6,048 bases of DNA from assembly GCA_024231375.1 (NCBI GenBank), contig JAAEQP010001533.1, positions 1-6,048 on the forward strand, given 5' to 3'. Shown here piece by piece: positions 1 to 5,898 of this stretch (position 1 is the first letter of the stretch; each line of letters starts with the position of its first letter). Under the pieces are notes generated by a model. That model worked only from the letters and a program-made list of their open reading frames with translations. It ran no database searches and was not told where the DNA came from. The DNA is from a bacterium (GTDB lineage: Bacteria; Hydrogenedentota; Hydrogenedentia; Hydrogenedentiales; SLHB01). The position numbers were made by a program, and so were the translations under genes.

Positions 1-121
1 AAAAACCGGGACTGCCAAGCTCTTGCGTCCCATTATTGACCTTCTTAGGGCAACAATGGGTGGCTGTCCCCCGCTTATCGCGACCTGCGCGCGAGAGAAC
101 AGAAGCGAAAAACCGGGACTG
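1..121. repeat. 14-bp perfect direct repeat AAAAACCGGGACTG (1-14 and 108-121)
   Basis: The 14-mer AAAAACCGGGACTG occurs identically at 1-14 and 108-121, a spacing of 107 bp. Both copies contain GGGACTG, which appears again as the left half of the near-palindrome GGGACTGTCCC at 156-166. Short palindromes of this kind are known from REP-like elements mobilised by RAYT (REP-associated tyrosine transposase) proteins. No transposase is in this window, so assignment to that class is inference. The first copy begins at the window edge, so the element may extend further left. Confidence 0.6.
29..60. repeat. Imperfect 32-nt hairpin with TCTT loop
   Basis: CCCATT (29-34) pairs with AATGGG (55-60). After an A·C mismatch, TTG (36-38) pairs with CAA (51-53). 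After an A·G mismatch, CCT (40-42) pairs with AGG (47-49), closing a four-base TCTT loop (43-46). This gives 12 pairs out of 14 over a compact 32 bases. Neither strand has a run of T after the stem, so an intrinsic terminator is unlikely. It lies between the two copies of the 14-bp direct repeat, which suggests a repetitive extragenic palindrome or a fold-back element. Confidence 0.5.
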
Positions 122-132
122 TACCAAGCGGA

Positions 133-149
133 GTCCGCCGCAGGCGGAC
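133..149. repeat. Perfect 7-bp hairpin GTCCGCC-GCA-GGCGGAC
   Basis: GTCCGCC (133-139) and GGCGGAC (143-149) are exact reverse complements around a GCA triloop. The hairpin sits between the second AAAAACCGGGACTG copy and the palindrome GGGACTGTCCC at 156-166. No T-run follows on either strand, so it is not a standard terminator. Together with the neighbouring palindromes it looks like part of a REP-type cluster (inference). Confidence 0.55.
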
Positions 150-161
150 GCAGACGGGACT

Positions 162-336
162 GTCCCAGGTCTTTTCGTGGGCTTCGTAGACAACTTTCGG
201 ACTTCTTCAACAGCCCCACGGCCCCAGGTCTTTTCGCGGCCAGCACGCCAGATCCAAGACTTCTTCAACAACTCCACTGTCCCAGGCATTTCCCGCGGCT
301 TCGCCGTAGGGGCGGCTACTCTCAACAACCCAATGG
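162..336. repeat. Degenerate tandem repeat, ~58-bp period, three units
   Basis: Three units begin at 162 (GTCCCAGGTCTTTTCG), 221 (GCCCCAGGTCTTTTCG) and 279 (GTCCCAGGCATTTCCCG). Each unit has a second conserved block near its end, built on the core TTCAACA: GACTTCTTCAACAGC from 200, GACTTCTTCAACAAC from 258, and a decayed CTCAACAAC at 321-329. The blocks recur at 58-59 bp. Over the 29 bases at 200-228 versus 258-286 I count four mismatches. Unit 3 is the most diverged and ends about 30 bp before the start codon at 367. The linkers between the blocks are poorly conserved. The period does not resemble a CRISPR, because there are no identical direct repeats with unique spacers. Confidence 0.6.
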
Positions 337-339
337 CCG

Positions 340-354
340 CCGGATAACCTCCGG
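340..354 (+). promoter_or_regulatory. Small leader hairpin overlapping the ribosome binding site
   Basis: CCGGA (340-344) is the exact reverse complement of TCCGG (350-354), around the five-base loop TAACC. The probable Shine-Dalgarno GGAG (353-356, ten bases before the ATG at 367) begins inside the 3' arm. A folded leader would partly hide the ribosome binding site. An outer pairing of GGCGGC (311-316) with GCCGCC (335-340) is also possible and would compete for position 340. Whether either matters for expression cannot be told from sequence. Confidence 0.3.
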
Positions 355-366
355 AGACGTCCTGGC

Positions 367-1502
367 ATGAGCGCTGATCGGACACCAGTCGAGATCGAAC
401 CGATGGTATTCAGGCTGTCGCCTGGCAACCGTCGGGCGGCGCGGTTGGTCGCCCTTGGCATGGCCGCTCTCTTGGGCCTGGTGTGGACTATCATGAGGCT
501 TGCAGGTGAGCCTGGGCCGGGTCCGGCGTTCATAGCTACCGCGATGGCATGCCCCGTTCTGCTCTGCGCGTGGCTCGAATACTGGCGGCTGTGTGTCGAT
601 GGCGCGGGCGTGCATCGACGTACGCTGCTCCGCTGGGCCCATTGGCCTTGGGAAGACTTCATGCTCGGCCGTGTGCATCGCGAGGAGGGCCTTCACACCT
701 TCACCTTCTCGAAGGAAGCCGTTGGGAAGGGGTCGTTAGTACCGCTTTTCTCGCGAAAGACGATGCGGCGCGCCTGTCTCAACTCATCGACCAACTTTGG
801 ATTCCGCCCGCCCTGCCCGATCTGCCTTCCGAATTGGCACTTCGCGTGGGTAGCGGAGGATTGAAGCGAAGACGGGTCGCCATGGCACAGCAGGGCATCG
901 AATCCGACTGGAGCGGACGCCAACACGCCTACTGCTGGGAGGATGTGCGTCGCGTTCGTATCGAGAAGAGGACTCATTTCCAGCAGGGATTCGATGTTCT
1001 TGCCATCGAGTTGCCAGAAGCCACTGTCGGACTTCGCATGCAGCCGCTCAAAGGAGGCCGACGCCCGACCTGGTCGGGGCCGGACGCTCGGACCATCGCG
1101 GCGTTCGTCCTGCATCACGTGCCCGAAGAACGGACCGACACGGTTGCTCTTGCCGGCCCGGCCCTTTCCGTGAAAGACTACGATTTCCGTCTGGCGCGCA
1201 CCGGCGACGGTATCCAGGAACGCCGTCTACTCGTTGCCTGCGCGATCGGGATCACCGCATTTCTGGTAGTCATGTTTGTGGTCAAGGTCCTTCCCGGCCT
1301 TCGCACGGAAGACGGGCAGGCGCCGGAACTCATCGCAATGGTGGTGCTCTTGGTGGCACTGATGATGGTGGTCCCCATCGCGTTCATGGCCGTCGGCCTG
1401 ACCATCCCCCGTGCCAACCGAAAGGCCCGCGCAGCTATCGAAGCCGAGCGCGAGGCGTTTCTGGCTGAGAGGGAGATAGCACCAGATTGCGCCGACGGGT
1501 AG
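367..1502 (+). pseudogene. Frameshifted membrane protein with two PH-like domains
   Basis: The first 121 codons are read in the frame of 367. The rest is read one base back from about 729. Joining them gives 378 residues, exactly what one missing base (most simply a G in GGGAAGGGG, 724-732) would explain. The first frame alone runs on to 864 with an unrelated Cys/Pro-rich tail. The second frame alone has no sensible start. In the joined product, two hydrophobic segments (about 27-46 and 53-70) precede a PH-like stretch (about 74-145) with the pattern G-V-H-R-R...W-P-W-E-D-F and a closing amphipathic helix ending QLW. A second similar stretch (about 166-265) has G-I-E-S...C-W-E-D-V-R. Two further membrane segments (about 288-309 and 322-347) and a charged C-terminal helix follow. 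Paired PH-like domains in bacterial membrane proteins are known (the bPH/YdbT type), but I do not recognise this gene, and the domain call rests on pattern only. The start ATG has GGAG ten bases upstream. The gene may be decaying, or the shift may be a sequencing error. Confidence 0.65.
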
Positions 1503-1525
1503 GGCCCATCTGCTTCTGCCGCCGC
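1503..1525. other. Convergent intergenic gap with no visible terminator
   Basis: Only 23 bp separate the TAG of the plus-strand gene (1500-1502) from the TAG of the minus-strand operon (complement of 1526-1528). I see no stem followed by a T-run on either strand, so the two transcripts probably overlap or end by another route such as Rho. Confidence 0.5.
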
Positions 1526-2317
1526 CTACAAGAACCCCTGAAGGACCTCGCGCGCTCCGCGCACGTCGTCGAGGAGGCGGGATTTGTCCTCCAACTCGAG
1601 TTCTACCGACAGGAAGCCGTCGTAGCCAATCTCTTTCAGCTTCGCCACGGTGGCCCTTTGGTCAATCTCGCCCTCACCGAACGGTCTTCCCTCTTTCCCC
1701 ACTTGGTCCTTCATGTGGATATGGAACACCCGCGCGGGCCACTGTGAGATAACGTCCACAGCATCAACGCCCGCGGAGTGGAAATGGCCCGTGTCCGGGC
1801 AGATGCCCAGGTTCGGGTGTTCGAGGCGGCTCAGAACATAGTCGTAGTCTTCCATGTCCTGGAGCCAGTAACCGTAATGCGGCTCCATGGCGACCCGGAG
1901 GTCGCGCTGCTCGGCCTCGGGCAGGAGGCGCTCCATACTGCGGACGAAGAGGTCGCGGCTGCCGCCCCAGTCGCGTGGCAGGGCGGACGAAGCCACCGTG
2001 CGCACGCCGAGCACGCGCGCCGCTTCAAGATAGTTGACCTGACTCTCGACCCATGAGTCGATGTCGCCCTCGTCCGTGACACCGAAGGCCTTGGCGTAGA
2101 CCACGGCTGGACGCAATCCCGCGCTTTCGAGGAGCTGGCGCAACTCTCCGGCCTTCCCCTGCGCGACAAGCCGGTCGAAGCGATCATGCGGCGGCGACGC
2201 GGTCTGAGGTTCGATGTACTCATAGCCCAAGGCCTTCGCGTGTTCCAGGACCAAGTCGAACTCGTCGTCCTTCCATCGCCGCAGGGACACGGTAGCAAGA
2301 CTGATCTTCATCGCCAT
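1526..2317 (-). CDS. Sugar phosphate isomerase/epimerase family TIM-barrel protein
   Basis: 263 residues, the usual size for the xylose-isomerase-like (AP endonuclease 2 / IolE-type) TIM-barrel family. Members use a divalent metal to isomerise, epimerise or dehydrate sugars and polyols. No signal peptide is present, so it should be cytosolic. Family hallmarks appear in order: KISLATVSLR (first strand, 4-13), Y34-IEPQ after the first helix, MEPHYG (144-149) giving Glu145, CPDTGHFHSAG (173-183) giving Asp175 and His178, FHIHMKD (198-204) giving His199 and His201, GEGEID (214-219), and the closing GYDGFLSVELE (231-241) giving Glu239. Glu145, Asp175, His201 or His199, and Glu239 are the likely metal ligands by family analogy. 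The ATG at 2317 is preferred over the in-frame ATG two codons later because GAGAGGAG lies seven bases before it. That ribosome site overlaps the TGA of the upstream aminotransferase gene (13 bp gap), implying cotranscription and coupled translation. It is last in the operon. The substrate cannot be assigned; inosose dehydratase, hydroxypyruvate isomerase and ketose 3-epimerase members share these motifs. Confidence 0.88.
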   Translation of the reverse strand: MAMKISLATVSLRRWKDDEFDLVLEHAKALGYEYIEPQTASPPHDRFDRLVAQGKAGELRQLLESAGLRPAVVYAKAFGVTDEGDIDSWVESQVNYLEAARVLGVRTVASSALPRDWGGSRDLFVRSMERLLPEAEQRDLRVAMEPHYGYWLQDMEDYDYVLSRLEHPNLGICPDTGHFHSAGVDAVDVISQWPARVFHIHMKDQVGKEGRPFGEGEIDQRATVAKLKEIGYDGFLSVELELEDKSRLLDDVRGAREVLQGFL

Positions 2318-2330
2318 GACAGCGCTCCTC

Positions 2331-3572
2331 TCACCGCAATTCGTCGATGTTGTCTACGACTTTGCGAATGGCCTCCGCGTACAAGTCGACCGTGTCCATG
2401 TCGATCGGCGCATCCAATCGGTGCTGCTCGATGTTGAATTCCTCATGCACCAGCCGCTCCGAAACCGGCAACGTTCCCGGGTCGTAGTTGGGCGTCACCC
2501 CCAAGGGACACTGGAAGGGACACCCTTTTCCGTAGAGGTCCTTCGCCTGGAAGACCGGCCGCAAGTGGATGGGTCCAACGTCCAGCTTCGTCCCTCCCGG
2601 AAAGCGCAGGTAATTCGCGGAATTCACGTAGGTGACAATCCGCATGCCTTCAGCGCCCAAGGCTTCAACGAAGCGGCTCCTTGGCACGCCCAGCGCCGCC
2701 TCGTCGTAGAGGCAGGTGTACATGTGGTAGACGTGGGTGTAGCCAGGCTTCACGTACGGCGTCGTGATGCCCGGCACTCCGGCAAGGGCTTCCGTCAGGC
2801 GCTCGCACTTGGCGATGCGGTCGGCATTGCGTTCATCCAGGCCCGCCAACGACTCCATCGCAATCTCGGCCGCTGAAGGGTCCAACCTGAACTTGAACCC
2901 GTATCCCAGCGACGGCGCATACCGTTCCCGAAGCTCGCGGTCCTCCAACTGAGAAAGAAAGGCCGTGTGTTCTCCCACCGTCCAAGCCCGTTCGAAGAGG
3001 TCTTTGCTGTTCGTCGTCAGCAGACCGCCTTGGGTCGATGTGATGGGTTTCCCCGAGAAACTGAAGGCGGTCAAGTGGGCGATGTTCCCCAACTTGGCAC
3101 CATGAATGGCCGCCCCCGACGCCTGGCACGCATCCTCGAGCACATGAAGACCACGCGATTCGGCCAACTCCATCAGTTCCGGAATGCACGCGGGATGCCC
3201 CGCGAAATCGACGGGGATGATCGCCTTGGTGCGATCCGACATCTTGCGTTCCACGTCTGCCAGGTCGATGGTGAAGGTCTTGGGGTCGATGTCCGCGAAC
3301 ACGGGAATTCCGTTGACGTGCAGAATGCAGTTCACGCTGGCTGGCCAGGTGTAGGATGGGACGATCACCTCGTCTCCCGGACCCACACCCAACGCAACCA
3401 ACCCGGCCGTCAGCGCCGCCGTGCCGGAACTGAACTGAATCACGTACTTAGCGCCGCAGTACTCCGAGAACATCGTCTCCAGAGGCGCTCGATGCTTGGG
3501 TCCGCGCGGCTCGCCATCGGGCGGAATGCCTTCCAACGTGGGGGTCCCCCCGTTAATTGCCAGTGTTGCCAT
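2331..3572 (-). CDS. DegT/DnrJ/EryC1/StrS family PLP-dependent aminotransferase
   Basis: 413 residues from the chosen start, normal for fold-type I sugar aminotransferases, which transfer an amino group between an amino acid and a keto-sugar or keto-cyclitol. Family features are visible: the N-terminal LAINGGTPT, phosphate-binding SGTAAL (49-54), the DEVIVPSYTWPAS stretch with its aromatic stacking region (67-79), ED in VLEDACQASGA (Glu146, Asp147, Gln150), and the Schiff-base lysine in SFSGKPITSTQGG (Lys175). The C-terminal half has the GCPFQCP and LPVSERL stretches and the terminal helix. The glycine-rich tail after the lysine reads TQGG rather than the common GEGG, and the approach from Ser-Phe to Lys seems one residue short. 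The overall layout resembles the inosose/2-deoxy-inosose aminotransferase branch, but this is not proof of substrate. A GTG 14 codons upstream (3614) is open but has no ribosome site; the ATG at 3572 has GGAGG ten bases upstream. The gene overlaps the deacetylase-fold gene by 20 bp. The enzyme could run in the biosynthetic or catabolic direction. Confidence 0.9.
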   Translation of the reverse strand: MATLAINGGTPTLEGIPPDGEPRGPKHRAPLETMFSEYCGAKYVIQFSSGTAALTAGLVALGVGPGDEVIVPSYTWPASVNCILHVNGIPVFADIDPKTFTIDLADVERKMSDRTKAIIPVDFAGHPACIPELMELAESRGLHVLEDACQASGAAIHGAKLGNIAHLTAFSFSGKPITSTQGGLLTTNSKDLFERAWTVGEHTAFLSQLEDRELRERYAPSLGYGFKFRLDPSAAEIAMESLAGLDERNADRIAKCERLTEALAGVPGITTPYVKPGYTHVYHMYTCLYDEAALGVPRSRFVEALGAEGMRIVTYVNSANYLRFPGGTKLDVGPIHLRPVFQAKDLYGKGCPFQCPLGVTPNYDPGTLPVSERLVHEEFNIEQHRLDAPIDMDTVDLYAEAIRKVVDNIDELR

Positions 3573-4428
3573 TTTCCTGCTTCCTCCCTCTCGCTCGGAT
3601 AGCGCGTTCCTCACGGTAACTGCGAACGGCGACGCCTCGCGAAAGCGCGTATTCGATCATCTCGCGCACCAGACCCAACTCGGGGTCGCCCCGAAGTGCC
3701 GAGTGGTCGTGTATGGCGTAGGACCAGACCATGTCGCGCTCCGCAACGTCGTCAATCTGTTGCTTCGTCCAGGCTAGATAGCCCGCGGCGTCCTCCCATC
3801 CCATCTTCATGCGCACATTGTAGTCATTGCCGTGCATCGGGAATTCGAGGATGTCGCCGAACCCGGCCGCGTCGTACCAGAACGGCTGGATCTTCTCCTG
3901 ACGTGCGCCGGGGGCCAGGTAGAAGGCGCCCCGCCAGTCTCTGCCCACTGTGCGCACGAATCGGATGCCTTGACCATGCAAGACGCCCAGGATATCCGGG
4001 CGGTCGAGCAGTCCAAGGTAGCATCCACACGGGGCCGTGAGGCCTGTGCAGTCCACGCCCAATTCATTCCGCAGGATGGCACACGTCTTGGAGACCTCCT
4101 CCCGGATTTCCTCGAGCGACATGCCCGGCGCACACCATTCGGGCAGTTCCTGCCCTTCCGGGATGAACCAGAGCGGTTTCAGCCGCTGATGCGAATAGGT
4201 GTGCTGCTGGAAATCGAACGATCCCTCCTCGGCCAAGGCACGGAGGTCGGCGGTGTTCTTCTCGATGGTTTGCCCGCAGAGGAAGAGGGTGGATGAGGTC
4301 TTGGTTTCGCGGTGTACGTTGGCGGCCGCTTCGAGAAACCTGGCCGTGGCGTCCGGCGGTCCCAACTCCGGCGGCACGTCATCGCTGCCGAACTCCGTGT
4401 CGTAGCCGATCAGGAGCACTCCCGACAT
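3553..4428 (-). CDS. Cytosolic NodB-fold polysaccharide deacetylase family protein
   Basis: 291 residues. The protein starts straight into the first catalytic strand, GVLLIGYDTEFG, so it has no signal peptide and should be cytosolic, unlike cell-wall-acting deacetylases. NodB-fold motifs: motif 1 is YDTE (9-12) with Asp10 as the likely catalytic or metal residue; motif 2 is HTYSH (His76, His80), a canonical metal-binding H-S/T-x-x-H pattern; motif 3 is APCGCY (132-137), where the arginine expected in R-x-P-x-G is replaced by Thr131; the late histidine motif is AIHDHS (His240, His242). Members hydrolyse N-acyl or amide bonds of amino sugars, or open cyclic amides in the PuuE-like cytosolic group. 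The C-terminus is basic and hydrophilic (R272 to N291). The start ATG has GGGAGGG six bases upstream. It lies 65 bp after the lipoprotein gene and overlaps the aminotransferase gene by 20 bp, an arrangement typical of coupled translation. A deacylase next to an aminotransferase fits stepwise handling of an N-acylated amino sugar (inference). The exact substrate is unknown. Confidence 0.85.
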   Translation of the reverse strand: MSGVLLIGYDTEFGSDDVPPELGPPDATARFLEAAANVHRETKTSSTLFLCGQTIEKNTADLRALAEEGSFDFQQHTYSHQRLKPLWFIPEGQELPEWCAPGMSLEEIREEVSKTCAILRNELGVDCTGLTAPCGCYLGLLDRPDILGVLHGQGIRFVRTVGRDWRGAFYLAPGARQEKIQPFWYDAAGFGDILEFPMHGNDYNVRMKMGWEDAAGYLAWTKQQIDDVAERDMVWSYAIHDHSALRGDPELGLVREMIEYALSRGVAVRSYREERAIRARGRKQENGNTGN

Positions 4429-4451
4429 GTGCAGCCCTCCCCCCTCGTCTC

Positions 4452-4481
4452 GCTGCCGAGAATCCCTTGTCCTCGGTCAGC
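4452..4481 (-). promoter_or_regulatory. Intercistronic hairpin between lipoprotein and deacetylase genes
   Basis: Read on the minus strand, GCTG-A-CCGAG pairs with CTCGG-CAGC: nine pairs with one bulged A and an 11-base loop (4461-4471). It lies 12 bp past the TGA of the lipoprotein gene and 23 bp before the deacetylase start. No T-run follows; the sequence goes into the purine-rich ribosome site. It is therefore more likely an mRNA stabilising or processing element, or a weak attenuator lowering expression of the cytosolic genes, than a full terminator (inference). Confidence 0.4.
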
Positions 4482-4493
4482 ACAACCCATCCG

Positions 4494-5831
4494 TCACCCG
4501 AAACAGATGTCGTATCGATACGCGTGGGCCGTCCACTTCTCCGGGCTCATGGGCAGGTCCAACGCACACTCTTCGCACATGGTAACCACGAAGTCCCGCG
4601 TCTCCCGGTCTTCATACACACCGAAGTTGGAATACGTCCTCGGGAGATCGCCCTCCTTCTGGTCGTCAATGATGGTAATGGTTTCCTTCCGAACGCCCAT
4701 ATTCTCTTCATTCACCTCAGCAATGACGAGAGGGTGCCGGGGCCCTTGTCCGTTAGGCGAAGGACTGTCCTCTTCGAGCACGTTGCCCAGGAAGTACAGC
4801 TTGCCAGTCTTGGACGAACGCTCGAGGCGACTGAACGAGGCGGGCGAGTACAGTCTACTACCGTCGTCGTAGGTGAATGGCTGCGGCTCGGTCCAAGTCA
4901 GCCCGTCGTCACTCGACAGGGCCCGATACTTGATGCTGGGCGATCCCGTTTTGGCGTTCCGGTTGCTCCGTGTGACGCACAGAAGACGGCCATCCTTCAA
5001 GCGCGCCATGGGGCTCTCGCAGACGCCGATGGGTGATGCTTCCCAGGGCAGTCGGAGCGGGGCGCCCATCCGCCATTTCAAGGTCTCGCGGTCATCGCTC
5101 CATCGAGCATGGACGGCCCGGATTTCCATCGACCCAAACTTGCCCGGACCCACCAGATCTTTCGAGAGGGTGTTCTGGAATGAGAACAGCATGGCCCCGT
5201 CCCGGAGAGAAAGCCCGCGGTTCTGCATGTATCCCGAACTCTTGCCGTATTCGACACCGTCCGCCCAGCGGATCTCGTCGTATTCCGGTCCATCCTGAAT
5301 GAGTTGGCGCGCATCAGTCCAGGTTAGCCCTCCGTCGCGCGAAATCTGGAAGTACTCCTTCATGTTGACCCGAGCACTGTGGCCCCAGTAGTCGCCGTCC
5401 GTGATGTGCCGCGTCGGGTAGAACCGAACCAGGACATTCGTCGCCGGGTCCAGGAAGAAAGACGGCGGAAAGGTTAGGTGTATCCCGTCGGGCTTGATCT
5501 CCTGTCCCCCGAACGGGCCGACCTCGCTCCAGGTTTCGCCGTTGTCTTCGGAACGAATGATGGTGTTGTTCACATACGTGGCTTGGTCGTTGGGGGTTTG
5601 CACATGCTCGGACAAGGCGCCGATAAGAGTCTGTCCCGTGTTCGAAACGTACGAATCGACAGACGGCATGATGGCGCAGCCGGAATAAGGTGATTCCCAG
5701 AACAGACGTCTGGAAACGGAAATGCGGTGGGGTGCGCCTCCTGATGTGGCGCAGGCCGCAAGAGCGGCTGGGCCCACGGTAGCTGCGGTTGCGGACTTGA
5801 GAAACTCCCGGCGGTCAGTTCGCTTGGCCAT
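4494..5831 (-). CDS. Tat-exported lipoprotein with Asp-box (BNR/sialidase-like) beta-propeller
   Basis: 445 residues from the chosen start. The N-terminus has the twin-arginine motif DRREFLK (Arg7, Arg8), a short hydrophobic stretch and a lipobox LAAC with Cys27. The protein should be exported folded by Tat and anchored by a lipid. The body carries three Asp boxes (S-x-D-x-G-x-T-W): SEDNGETW (94-101), SRDGGLTW (164-171) and SSDDGLTW (306-313), a hallmark of sialidase-type six-bladed propellers. CESPMARLKDGRLLCVTRS (271-289) resembles the blade of sialidase-like proteins with a conserved Glu before the Asp-box strand. I do not see the N-terminal R-I-P arginine motif of classical GH33 sialidases, so glycan cleavage is unproven; it could bind or cut another sugar. 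The ATG at 5831 is preferred over one six codons upstream (5849) because GAGGGGG lies six bases before 5831, while the upstream one has only a badly spaced G-run. It is first of four same-strand genes, followed 65 bp later by the deacetylase-fold gene. Confidence 0.85.
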   Translation of the reverse strand: MAKRTDRREFLKSATAATVGPAALAACATSGGAPHRISVSRRLFWESPYSGCAIMPSVDSYVSNTGQTLIGALSEHVQTPNDQATYVNNTIIRSEDNGETWSEVGPFGGQEIKPDGIHLTFPPSFFLDPATNVLVRFYPTRHITDGDYWGHSARVNMKEYFQISRDGGLTWTDARQLIQDGPEYDEIRWADGVEYGKSSGYMQNRGLSLRDGAMLFSFQNTLSKDLVGPGKFGSMEIRAVHARWSDDRETLKWRMGAPLRLPWEASPIGVCESPMARLKDGRLLCVTRSNRNAKTGSPSIKYRALSSDDGLTWTEPQPFTYDDGSRLYSPASFSRLERSSKTGKLYFLGNVLEEDSPSPNGQGPRHPLVIAEVNEENMGVRKETITIIDDQKEGDLPRTYSNFGVYEDRETRDFVVTMCEECALDLPMSPEKWTAHAYRYDICFG

Positions 5832-5877
5832 GCCTTGCCCCCTCGGCATCCCCCGAACGATGCCCAGCGTGAGACCT

Positions 5878-5892
5878 GTTCAGTTCGTTCAG
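5878..5892. repeat. Two direct CTGAAC repeats, 9-bp period, in the operon leader
   Basis: On the minus strand the hexamer CTGAAC occurs twice (complements of 5887-5892 and 5878-5883), separated by GAA. They are flanked by CCTG (5875-5878) and CAGG (5890-5893), giving a partial dyad. GAACGA at 5855-5860 is the inverse complement of TCGTTC at 5885-5890. The site lies just downstream of the candidate -10, where an operator could sit. A binding protein is not identifiable. Confidence 0.25.
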
Positions 5893-5898
5893 GGGCGC

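Larger units (their letters stand above)
1..366. other. Repeat-rich non-coding region upstream of the first gene
   Basis: I see no convincing gene here. The open frames across it are low-complexity, Pro/Arg/Ser-rich, lack a supporting ribosome binding site and match no family I know. The stretch instead holds several repeat structures, listed separately: a 14-bp direct repeat (1-14 and 108-121), an imperfect hairpin (29-60), a perfect 7-bp hairpin (133-149), the near-palindrome GGGACTGTCCC (156-166), a ~58-bp tandem array (162-336) and a small hairpin over the ribosome binding site (340-354). A minor additional inverted repeat is TCGCG/CGCGA at 78-82 and 90-94. The half-motif CTGTCCC recurs at 64-70, 160-166 and 277-283. 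No clear sigma-70 promoter could be picked out for the downstream gene. Confidence 0.7.

Noticed and set aside
29..60. Rho-independent terminator of an upstream gene
   Set aside because: The stem has two mismatches and neither strand has a T-run after it.
162..336. CRISPR array
   Set aside because: Repeats are imperfect, only three, and made of two short blocks in a 58-bp unit; there are no identical repeats with uniform unique spacers and no cas gene.
207..696. Minus-strand open frames over the repeat region and the start of the PH-like gene
   Set aside because: They are Arg/Pro/Ser-rich, run through the tandem repeats and overlap the membrane-protein frame; no family similarity is visible.
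724..735. Programmed -1 ribosomal frameshift
   Set aside because: The bases G-AAG-GGG do not fit the X-XXY-YYZ slippery heptamer, no stop follows closely in the first frame, and I see no strong downstream pseudoknot. A deletion or sequencing error is simpler.
549..1502. A separate 317-residue gene starting at the ATG at 549
   Set aside because: Its first 60 residues are Arg/Pro/Ala-rich and unlike a membrane protein, and they lie opposite the well-formed first half in the other frame. The protein-like part begins only near 729, as expected for the second half of a frameshifted gene.
2316..2876. Long plus-strand open frame inside the aminotransferase gene (also 2967-3602)
   Set aside because: It lies antisense to a clear family protein, is rich in Arg, Val and His, and shows no family motif; it is a GC-driven shadow.
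3573..3614. Aminotransferase start at the GTG at 3614
   Set aside because: No ribosome site precedes it, the extra 14 residues are not family-like, and the ATG at 3572 has GGAGG upstream and is followed directly by the typical family N-terminus.
4293..5036. Long plus-strand open frame across the deacetylase start and lipoprotein end
   Set aside because: It spans two well-supported minus-strand genes, has no ribosome site and no recognisable domain.
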